The notes beneath the pieces were generated by a model that did not search any database, was not told the DNA's origin, and saw nothing but the letters and a program-made list of their open reading frames with translations. A program made the translations under genes and the position numbers. A DNA stretch of 64,000 nucleotides, from NCBI RefSeq assembly GCF_033568475.1, contig NC_133121.1:135130375-135194374 (forward strand). Reading direction: 5' to 3'. Position 1 is the stretch's first letter. Each line of letters begins with the position of its first letter. Below are positions 48,920 to 59,030 of this stretch, piece by piece. The DNA comes from Henckelia pumila. Taxonomy: Eukaryota; Streptophyta; Magnoliopsida; Lamiales; Gesneriaceae.

Positions 48920-49900
48920 ATGGGTCCTCGTCGAGTGATAAACAGGAACACACCGCCAGTCATTCCTACGACTGAACAAGCTAGTACTGAAGTTGATCAG
49001 TTGGATGCTACAGCGACTCCTATGGAAACCTTGTTGAAGAGGTTTCAGTCTTTTAATCCGCCTTTGTTGATGTGTACTGAGAATCCAGTTGACTGTGAGA
49101 GTTGGTTGGATGACATTGATCAGCTGTTCGATTCCCTGGATTATACAGATGACCGCCGAACCAGGTTAGTCATTCATCAGCTGCGTGGTGTTGCAAAGAA
49201 CTGGTGGATCACGACCAAGAGATCCTTGGAGAACAGAGGTACAGTTGTCGATTGGTCTCTTTTCAAAACTGAGTTTTATAAGCGGTTTTTCCCTGTTTCG
49301 TACCGAAAGGACAAGGGAGCCGAGTTTGCCAATCTGAGGCAAGGGAATATGAACATTGAGGAGTACGTAGCCAAGTTTGACAGCTTGTTGCGTTTTGCCC
49401 CGCACATTGCCGACAGTGAAGAAGCCAAAGCCGATCAGTTTATCAACGACTTGAATCCCGACATCTTCACGTTGGTGAACACGGCTAGGCCAGACAACTT
49501 TGCGGATGCCATGAATCACGCAAAAGGAGCAGAAGCAGGCTTGTGGAGGCAGAGAGGTAATCAGGTGGTATCTCAGCAGCAGAGACAGTATCAGAACCAA
49601 CCATCTCAGTATCAGAATCAGCCACCTCAGCACCAGAACCAGCAGCAGAGGTATGAAGGTGGAAGCAGTGGGGAAACAGAAAGGATCAGTATAAAGCAAG
49701 AGGGAAACAGTTCAAGAGGCAGGGGAACAGTTCTTCTAGTTCCAGTGGTTCCAAGCAGTTTGGTTTCGGACAGAGTTCCGGATCATCTTCCTTATATTGC
49801 AGCAAGTGTGGAGGTAGGCACTCGACAGATCAATGTGTAGGAGTCTTTGGAAACTGCAACACTTGTCAGCAACCGGGACATTTTTCCAAGGTGTGCCCTC
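48920..49900 (+). pseudogene. G2 gag (capsid and zinc knuckle)
   Basis: Starts MGPRRVINRN. The retrotransposon gag domain is clear (NWWITTKRSLENRG, FYKRFFPVSYRKDKGAEF, LRQGNMNIEEYVAKF), followed by a Gln-rich stretch (QYQNQPSQYQNQPPQ). A one-base gain in the GGGG at about 49669-49672 shifts the frame and ends this frame at 49840. In the other frame a CCHC zinc knuckle follows ([14 protein letters not shown], about 49856-49897), which would bind genomic RNA in the particle. The start ATG 48920 is the first after the PBS region that opens this frame. Confidence 0.9.
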
Positions 49901-50934
49901 AGCGTAACAGAGATCGAGCTCAGAGTGGAAGTTCATCTCGATCTACAGCTCAGTCTGAGAGGCAGTCTTCTGTAGTGCACTCTTTCCAGCCTCAGCAGCA
50001 GAACAAACAGGGAGGTAACTCTAGTGCGAACCAGCCTCCGAGACAGCAGGCACGAGTCTTTGCTCTGACAGAGGATCAGGCTCAGGCAGCACCTGACGAT
50101 GTTATAGCAGGTAACTGTTCGATTTTCGGTTATTCTGCTCATGTCTTGATAGATACAGGTGCTTCCCATTCCTTTATCTCTGAGAAATTTGTGTTATTGC
50201 ATGCTTTGCCTACTGAGTTATTGCCTACTGTAGTTGCTGTTACTTCACCTTTGGGTGGAGGAATTGTTTCTGTCAGATTAGTCAGGAACTGTGAACTGTG
50301 TTTTGAGGGTAATATTTTAGAGTTCGACTGTATTGTACTTGGGCTGTCAGATTTTGATTGTATTGTCGGTATCGATGCTTTAACCAAATACAGGGCAACA
50401 GTCGATTGTTTTCTGAAAGTTATCAGGTTCAGACCCGAAATGGCAGACGAGTGGAAATTCTTTGGTAAGGGTTCTCGATCTAGAATTCCTTTGATTTCAG
50501 TGTTATCTATGACTCGTTTGTTACAAAAAGGTGCAGAGGGGTTTTTGGTCTATGCAATTGATGTACTAAAATCTAGCCCCGAATTGGTTGATATACCAGT
50601 GGTTAGAGATTTTGCGGATGTGTTTCCGGAAGATGTTCCTGGATTACCGCCTATTCGAGAGATCGAATTCAGCATCGATTTGGTGCCAGGTACTCAACCT
50701 ATTTCCAAAGCTCCTTATCGTATGGTACCTATTGAACTGAGAGAGTTGAAGGAACAGCTTGAGGATTTGATTGCCAAGGGATACATCAGACCTAGTGTAT
50801 CTCCTTGGGGCGCTCCTGTTCTGTTTGTTCGAAAGAAGGATGGTTCTATGCGGCTCTGTATTGACTACCATCAACTGAATCAGGCTACAGTTAAGAACAG
50901 ATATTCTTTACCCAGAATAGATGACCTTTTTTGA
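49891..50934 (+). pseudogene. G2 aspartic protease and RT N-terminus
   Basis: The protease active site is [14 protein letters not shown] (Asp at 50152-50154) and appears intact. It is followed by [15 protein letters not shown], then the RT start ([61 protein letters not shown]). One extra T in the run before GATCAGCTG (about 50928-50933) shifts the frame inside LPRIDDLF. Confidence 0.92.
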
Positions 50935-51955
50935 TCAGCTGCAGGGTTCTTCTGTCTATTCTAAAATTGATCTGAGGTCAGGTTATCACCAACTGAGAGT
51001 GCGAGAGGAAGATGTTCCTAAGACCGCATTCAGAACAAGGTATGGTCATTTTGAGTTTATAGTCATGCCGTTCGGTTTGACTAATGCTCCCACGGTTTTT
51101 ATGGGTTTGATGAACCGTATCTTTCAGCGTTATTTAGATGAGTTTGTCATTATCTTTATCGATGATATTCTTATCTACTCGAAGAACCGTACTGACCATG
51201 CAGAGCACTTGAGGACCGTACTGCAGATTTTGCGAGTTGAGCAGTTGTTTGCCAAGTTGTCTAAGTATGAATTCTGGTTGGATCGAGTTGTCTTTCTCGG
51301 TCACATCATTTCTGGAGATGGGATTTCTGTCGATCCCAGCAAGATTGAAGTGGTTATGAATTGGCCTAGACCGACATCAGTACCTGAGATCCGAAGCTTC
51401 ATGGGTTTAGCTGGTTATTATCGCCGATTCATCGAGGGTTTCTCGTCTATTGCCAAGCCTATTACCCAGCTGACTCAGAAGAATGCGCCTTTTGTCTGGA
51501 CTTCAGATTGTGAGGCTAGTTTTGTTGATCTGAAGAGGAGACTGACCAGTGCTTCGATTCTTTCTATTCCGAAAGGTACTGGAGGTTTCACAGTCTATTG
51601 CGATGCTTCTAACCAAGGCTTGGGTTGTGTTCTTATGCAGCATAAGCATGTGATAGCGTATGCATCGAGGCAGCTGAAACCGCACGAGACTCGTTATCCG
51701 GTTCATGATCTTGAACTAGATGCAATTGTATTTGCTCTGAAGATCTGGCGTCACTATCTTTATGGTGAGTCTTTAGAGATCTTCTCTGATCATAAGAGCT
51801 TTAAGTATTTGTTTTCACAGGCAGAGCTGAATATGAGACAGAGAAGATGGTTAGATCTGTTGAAGGATTTCGACTGCAAAATCAAGTATTATCCAGGAAA
51901 GTCGAATGCAGTTGCAGATGCCTTGAGCCGAAAGCTTTGTTCTCTATCTCTTTAA
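50921..51955 (+). pseudogene. G2 reverse transcriptase and RNase H
   Basis: [23 protein letters not shown], the polymerase active site [13 protein letters not shown] (FIDD variant, about 51155-51166), then VFLGHIIS and [15 protein letters not shown]. RNase H starts at [16 protein letters not shown] and includes [17 protein letters not shown] and [11 protein letters not shown], ending [18 protein letters not shown] at 51953-51955 interrupts the otherwise continuous frame. Confidence 0.93.
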
Positions 51956-51973
51956 ACTATCGGTGTTTCTCAG

Positions 51974-52798
51974 TTGATCGATGATTGTTGCACTTCTGGT
52001 TTAGAGTTTGAGACAGATAGGAAGACTATCAGGGTGTTTGCTATTCAAGCCGAGCCGGAGTTGTTTGTTGCGATCAGAGAAGCACAGAAGTCCGAGTCGA
52101 GCATTCAGGTTTCAGTAGAGAAAGTCAGATCTGGGCATCAGTCTGAATTCCAGGTTAGAGATGACGTTTTGGTTGTGAATAACCGTATTGTTGTGCCTGA
52201 TATTTCGGAGTTGAGACAGCGTATTCTCCGAGAGGCTCATTGCAGTCGGTTCAGTGTTCATCCTGGAGGTCGTAAAATGTACAACGATCTGAAGAACCAG
52301 TTCTGGTGGAAGAGAATAAAGAGAGATGTTGTGAGGTTTGTATCTCGGTGTTTGAACTGTCAGCAAGTGAAAGCAGAACGGAAGCAACCGAGTGGTCTAT
52401 TACACAGTCTATCTGTTCCTGAATGGAAATGGGATCATATTTCTATGGATTTCGTCACGAAGTTACCGCGATCTGTTCGAGGATGCGATGCTGTTTGGGT
52501 AGTGATCGACCGATTGACGAAGTCTTCTTGTTTTATTCCGTACAAGATGATGTATCGTCATGATAAGATGGCTGAGTTGTATGTTAGCAATGTTGTGAGA
52601 TTGTATGGGGTGCCGAAGTTGATCGTTTCAGACCGAGACCCTAGATTCACTTCGCACTTCTGGCACAGTCTTCAGGAGGCACTGTACTCGATTGCATCTG
52701 AGTACAGCTTATCATCCTCAGACCGATGGACAGTTAGAGCGGACTATCCAAACGTTAGAGGATATGCTGCGAGCGGTAGTGCTAGACTTTGGCACTAG
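51974..52798 (+). pseudogene. G2 integrase, zinc-binding and first core part
   Basis: Same frame as the preceding RNase H. The HHCC zinc finger is visible (HCSRFSVHPGGRKM, RCLNCQQVKAERKQPSG), then the first catalytic Asp in ISMDFVTKLP and the second in VSDRDPRFTSHFW. A frameshift at about 52690 separates these from the catalytic Glu. Confidence 0.9.
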
Positions 52799-53483
52799 TT
52801 GCCAAGATTCTTTGCCTCTTGTTGAGTTTTCTTACAACAACAGCTTCCAAGCGAGTATCGGTATGGCGCCTTTTGAGGCATTGTACGGTAAGAAATGCCG
52901 ATCTCTGTTGTTTTGGGATGATTTGTCCGAGTCACCTGATTTGGGACCGGATATGCTTAGAGATATGGCAAAGCAAGTTAAGATCATTCAGACCAGAATG
53001 AAGTCAGCTCAAGATAGACAGACAAAGTATGCGAATGTCAGATGTAGACCTCTGAGTTTTGAGCAGGGAGACCGTGTATTCCTTAAGATTTCTCCGTACA
53101 GAGGCACTGTCAGATTCGGTAAGAGAGGGAAGTTATCTCCGAGATTCATCGGTCCGTATGAGATTCTCGAGAAGATAGGCGATCTTGCCTACAGACTTGC
53201 ACTTCCTCCGTCTTTATCTGATATTCACGACGTTTTTCACGTCTCTATGCTGTGAAAGTATCATCCAGATCCTTCTCATATCCTTCAGCCTGACGAAGCC
53301 GAGTTAGATGAGACTCTGAGCTACTTTGAACGACCGATTCAGATCCTCAATCGAAAAGAGAAACAGCTTAGAACCAAGTTGATTCCATTGGTGAAAGTGC
53401 AGTGGAGCCGTCACGACGTCGAGAAAGCGACTTGGGAGACAGAATCTGACATGAGACAGCGATTTCCGGAGTTATTCGGATGA
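52692..53483 (+). pseudogene. G2 integrase C-terminal part and chromodomain-like tail
   Basis: HLSTAYHPQTDGQLERTIQ contains the catalytic Glu. SYNNSFQASIGMAPFEALYG and GDRVFLKISPYRGTVRFG follow. A TGA at 53253-53255, after FHVSML, stands where the relatives have Arg. Past it the frame runs on to WSRHDVEKATWETESDM and the natural end at 53481-53483, with the same PELFG end as gypsy element 1. Confidence 0.92.
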
Positions 53484-53543
53484 CGTGAGTTCTTCTTACT
53501 GTCTTTAGTTCTTTATTCTATCTTATGAGTTATAGTTCTCGTT

Positions 53544-53581
53544 GATTTCGAGGACGAAATCTCTTCTTAGTGGGGGAGAAT
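53544..53581 (+). promoter_or_regulatory. Conserved stem-loop and polypurine tract of G2
   Basis: GATTTCG (53544-53550), loop AGGA (53551-53554), CGAAATC (53555-53561): a perfect 7-bp stem. The purine tract TGGGGGAGAA (53571-53580) precedes the LTR start at 53582. The outer pair is G-C here and A-T in gypsy element 1. Confidence 0.8.
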
Positions 53582-55048
53582 TGTAACGTCCCATTTTTAT
53601 CTTAAATGAGTTTATTTGAGTTAATCGGAGGTTTCAGAATTCACAAGCCGACTTGATTTTGATCAGGGTCCATTTTGAAAATTTTGGATATTTCAGGGAC
53701 TAAAATGCAATTATTGGATTTTATATATTATCTACACTTGTATTGACTTTTCAAAGTCTCTCCTTCCTCCTCCAAACCGAGAACCTCCATTGTAGGCGCC
53801 CAATTGAGTTTCCAAGCTTTGTGATTTCATTCCAAGCTCGATCCGGCCGTTGGAATTTATTTCTGAAGGCAGATTAGCGATCACTGCAGCGAGAGCTCCG
53901 TTTTATCATTCGTTTGGAGTTGTCAAGCTGGTGTTAACAGCTTTTTATCATCAAGATATTGGACGAAGAACGCTTATCCGGAGTTGGATCTACTGCATCG
54001 AAAGGTAAAAGCAGTCATCGTAGCGGGATAGCATACTCGGGACAGTTGGTTCTCGAGTTTCCCTTTCAAATCACATATTGCATCTACACTAGTTCTAGCA
54101 TGAGAAACTTGTGTCTTGTTGATTGATTTTTATTTTGATTATGTGGCTTATGTTTATATTTCTGTTATGCATTCATCTTGAGCCTACGTTGATTTCAGCG
54201 GGCAGAACCGCCATTTTTGTTTAGACGTTTGAGAACTATGATTGAGTGGCCTAGGTCGTAGTCGTTTTGCCTAGTGCTAGCATACTCATTATGGTTGCTC
54301 AAAGTCTAGAGGAGTGGGATACGTGACACCACCTCGATTGGGAGAGTCGGTGAGTCGTTACGTGATCTCATCCTCGGGATCCCAAAAAGCACAGCAAAAA
54401 TCTCTCGTTTATCAGAATTGATATCCCGATTTAAAGACATGCATTTCATTACGTTGTTATTTGATTATGCATTGCCTTGGAAGCATTTTGATTGATTGTA
54501 TTACGTGTTATGTTGCTTTTGCTGGGAATATCGTTCTCACCGGTTTATCCGGCTGTTGCTTTCTTTTGTATGTGTACTTGGAAACAGGAGGGGCAGGATC
54601 AAGTCAGCGTAGACCTGGTTAGCGTCAAGAGCAAGAGATATAAGTGAGACTCGTTTAGAAGTCGAATCAGCATGTCAATCTAGTTTATGTTTTACGATCA
54701 TGTTTTGTCATTCGAACTTCTCGTGTTGTATTGTAAGCAAGAATCGATGTAGGTACTACCGAATCGAATGTTTTCTTCCCTAAACTATTCTTGTATTGTT
54801 GTTGGCTTATCAGATATTTTAAATGCAAGTGTTTAGGTTTGGTTGGATTTCTTTTCGGTGCCTTTGATTTCTGGGCGAGAGGACGGTGCGGGCGCGCGGA
54901 TTAGGGCGCGGGCGCGAGTTCTGAGAGCACGGGCACGCTGGTTTTGGCGAGGTGCCGACGCGGGCGCGCGAACGTCTTTTAAAAAAAAATTTAATTTTGT
55001 CTGTGGTTGTTTTGTCCGAGATTAGTTGTTTAGAAACGAGGTCTCACA
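53582..55048 (+). repeat. 3' LTR of G2 (1467 bp)
   Basis: Begins TGTAACGTCCC and ends TCTCACA. It carries the empty site for the solo LTR of the 5' copy. The CpG-rich GCGGGCGCGCG block recurs at 54883-54974. Confidence 0.95.
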
Positions 55049-55302
55049 TAAATCCTTGATATTTATAATCTTGGAATTTACATCTTAAATTCCATAAATA
55101 TCAATTCAAATATTTTTAATCTTTTAATTTAAGAATTCTGGATATTAAAATCTTAAAATCCGAAAAATCCTCAAATTAAATATTTTTGACCCGAAATTGA
55201 AATCTCGAATTTCCATAAATTCTTAAATTCATCTTTTCACTCTTATTCGGAATTTAACTCTTAAATCCCGTCATTAAGAACTTAATATTTTTGGGTCTTA
55301 CA

Positions 55303-58300
55303 ATTCCTTCCGTCTAAGGAATGATTTCGTCCTCGAAATCGCATTCGATCTTACTGCTGATTCTCGTAAACTGTATAGCTTACTGAAGTAATACGTACTT
55401 CAATTATCTGAGCTTTAGATATCTATTCTGATATATTCTCTTCTATAGTATCTTACTCTTCTTCTGATCGCTTCTGCAATCATATCTATTCTCTTGAATA
55501 TATAATCACTGAGTCAACTTAGATCTAAGTTGCTCTTTCTTGTGATCTAACTCTGTATCAGTTATCTGACTTGAATGGACATACATATTCTAGCTGATAT
55601 TCTTCAGCCAATGCATATGGATAACAAGTCATTTGTCTGACAATTTGAGATTGAGTATTAATCAATAAGCTAGATCAAATACTCGTAGCTTCTGAAATCT
55701 CTTTCTGAACCTAATGATGCTTGGGAAAGAACTTCTTTGCTGATCATTCTGTTCAGGCTTCAAAATCTATATCTATTACTCATTTGCTAACTCTGTCTAT
55801 GCTGCTCTGTTCTTATTCTGTTCAAATCAATCTTCAAATTCTATATCATTTCTTGACTCATATCTGGTCTGATAGCTAATACTTCTGACATATCGTTTCA
55901 ATATAAAGACAATTCTGTTTTTCTTATCATCTAAATGCAAAAGACTGTCTCTATATCTATCAGATAACTGTCATAGGAATTATGGTAATCAAATGGCACA
56001 TAATCAATCAACTAGTACCGAATCTAGTACTATAGTTCTGAGCATATCCTCGGAAATCTGGATAATCACATCTAATATTCCACTAATCGGAGGATGGTAT
56101 AATGAAATCTCATACAACCAAACACTCAGAACATCTAACAATCAGTGCCACAATCTAGAAAACAAATCTACAGTCTCTATCTTGACAATAGATTTCAATA
56201 ATTCCTGTAATCTGATCATCTAGCTAACTTTGTAACAAGTATCTCTGTATGTGTGTATCATATTTAATACAACATATTCTTGAATCTGTCGCAATCTACT
56301 ACAATCTAATTCGTAAAATCATGACGATTTGAGTAGATTCGAACTAAAATCTTCTGCAAAGTTGATCTTCTTTCAACTCTTATGTAACTAATATGTTACA
56401 TAAACCACTTGGGTTCCTCTTTTCTGCTTCGTTTACTGGAATTTTAGTATTGGTAATGTCAATTCTGTCGTATCTGTTTTCATTTTTGTCACCAATACTG
56501 ATTTCCAAGTAATGACTACATGTAAGTCATACAGATGTAGACAACTGAATGGATATTCAATCTGTTGTCATATGCCTCTTTCAAAATCTGATATTTCATA
56601 TCTAGAATATCTGGCATACTCAAACGATTATTCACCGCAAAAGTTTATCTGTTCTGATCTGCTATCTTATCTCATATCTTAATCTAGCATTCACAACTTA
56701 ATTTTCATTGCTTGATCTCATATCCATGTTGCTTTTATCTTTCCAAACCAATCAATATTAGCTTGGATTGCAACAATTCTGATTGTGTGAGTATCTGTCT
56801 AGAAACTCAAGTACAAAAAGTACAAACATTACAGATATGTACTCAATTAATCAAGCAAGTAGCTAATTTCTTCATTCTATTTCCCAATTAGTGGCAAATT
56901 ATGCAATCAACCCATAAATACTGTGGATACTTTGAATCTGAGTTTCTATCAATTACGAGCCAAATACTTCAAGATACACTGAATAGATACATCAAATAAT
57001 CAATAATGCTCAAATTTCAATCAAAGAACCTCGCTCAAGGAAATGTCAGACAAAATCAAATATTCTGAATGACAGCGAGTTAAGCAAAGCAGACTCTAGC
57101 AAAAGAATAAGAGTCAATCAAAATCGATCGAGGTCAAATAACACAACCTCAAAATCGATATCAAGAAAATTAAGAATCATGATTTCTATGATGTAATAGC
57201 TTCAGCAAAATTGAAGAGAAAGCTCAACTGTAACTGATTTTTCTTATTCTCTATTGACATGAGTTCATTTATTAATTCTCAGCTGACAATAGTCGAATAT
57301 AATCTTTTCGACTTAACTTATTGTCATAGAATTAATCATCATTTTGGTACTAAATAACTCTTTTCTACTCAATCTTCTAGCTGTTTCTGGAGTTCTTCAG
57401 TTCACGTAATGCTCTTGTATACGAGTTGTCATCAGACTTTCATACTATACATCACTTTCTATAGAACTCCTTTCATTTCATAGAAAAGTCGGAATATGTC
57501 TTCTGAATATTTCTGTATATTCTAACCACTGACATATCTGTCAATTTTAGGTTAGTTCTATACTAATTCAGTACATCGACTAAAATTCTTCCGACGTTTT
57601 CCTCTTGGTATACCCAGTACCGAATAACAAAAATCTAATGTCTGAAACTCACATCTTAACTATTGCTTAAGTAGTACACGGATTCAATCAGCTGTTAACT
57701 GGTACTCATTTATTGCATTAATATCTATAATGCATGCTAGCCTAATACTTCACGCCTGATATCAGCACATTCAATCTTATTTTCTCAATTCTGTATTTCA
57801 TCTTCTATGACTAATCTTGCAAATGTGTTTCATCTACTCAAAGGCAAAATCTTAGCAAATACGATAAATAAAGGCTCATCAGATATGGATTGTAGCATAA
57901 CAAATCACTAATCTATAAATGTATGCTATGCAATCAATATATAAGTGGTTAACTAGAATTAACTCACATACCTATAATATTCTTATCTGATACAACTTGA
58001 ACCTTATTTTCTGTATTGGCTTATTGCCTATGAAATTATCTGTCATTCAAAGATTCTCTTGATCTATTTCAGCTATGGAAGCTATGCTTATATTTTTTTA
58101 TCTGCTGGAGTTTAGGCTAAATTAATCTTTACTGCAGTTGTCACTATCTCTTGCTTCATAGCTATACTGCTATGAAAGTTTTTCACAATGACAGAGGCGT
58201 GAATAAAAATTCAACTCTGCCTCGTACTACCGGTTCGTGATTTCGTTATTCTATTACTGGCTTGAAATCAACTCATTGAAGTTGTTATGCTTCTATTCTG

Positions 58301-59030
58301 CAAAGTTTGCTTTTCTATCTTCTTTATCATATACGGAAAGAAACAATTCTGTTTACTTACCTGCCAAAAATTTCAATACTTCTTCTGGCAACTTCACCAA
58401 TTTCTTGCTAAGTCCAGGAGTTGATATAAATCAAGCTGATTCTATGTTCATATGAATATTCTTCTCTTGAACAACTGATCCAGCTCTTCAATTCAATCCC
58501 TTTCTAAACATAGCATATTCTGTATCTTTCTGAGTTGGTGATTAATAGCTTTGGAGTTGTTCAACTAACATACTCCACAGTGCAATCATCATATCGATCG
58601 GCTCAAAAACGTTTCTCAACACTGTTCTGTTCTATCTGAGGTTCTCATGCTATCTGTACAATCTGTATTATTCAATAACAGAAGCAATATATATGGCAGA
58701 GATTATAAAATACAATTTCAGTATAACATACATATAATCTCATGTTTTTGAATAGAACACATGCTTGCAATTTCTCATGCTTTTCAAATAAAACATGCTT
58801 GCAACGAATTCACTTATTCTAATGAATTTAATAAATCATGCATACATATCAGCATATAAGCATGTAATTCGCATCTCAGTAAAGCAAGCAGTGTTCACTA
58901 AAGCAATCATAGTCGCATACAATTCTGTAAATCAAGTAAAGCATACTCATGCAATACTATAAATGCATGCGACTCAATCTACCCCGCTCAACTTCTATCG
59001 TAGTCCAAGATTTTACGCTCTGATACCATT
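55303..59030 (-). pseudogene. Family G3 internal region C: fossil gypsy pol
   Basis: Nearly identical to internal region B, including the pol-derived remnants and their breaks. The hairpin is intact (minus strand, 55340-55323) although the purine tract is degraded to GACGGAAGGAAT. The PBS complement GCTCTGATACCA is at 59017-59028. Confidence 0.75.

Larger units (their letters stand above)
44490..55048 (+). mobile_element. Ty3/gypsy retrotransposon (family G2), complete ends, TSD TAAAT
   Basis: TAAAT occurs at 44485-44489 and 55049-55053. The 5' LTR is 44490-48616 (1484 bp once the nested solo LTR and one TSD copy are removed) and the 3' LTR is 53582-55048 (1467 bp); the two are very similar. 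PBS, gag, protease, RT, RNase H, integrase and purine tract are in gypsy order on the plus strand. Three frameshifts and two stop codons interrupt the coding part, so the copy is defective but not ancient. Confidence 0.95.
41872..55302 (-). repeat. Family G3 LTR B, split by the gypsy element at 44490-55048
   Basis: The left part is 41872-44489 and the right part 55054-55302. Removing the insertion and one copy of TAAAT gives about 2867 bp, matching LTRs A and C. The intact sequence at the insertion point is seen in LTR A (TCAAATTAAATCCTTGATAT at about 37869). Confidence 0.92.
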
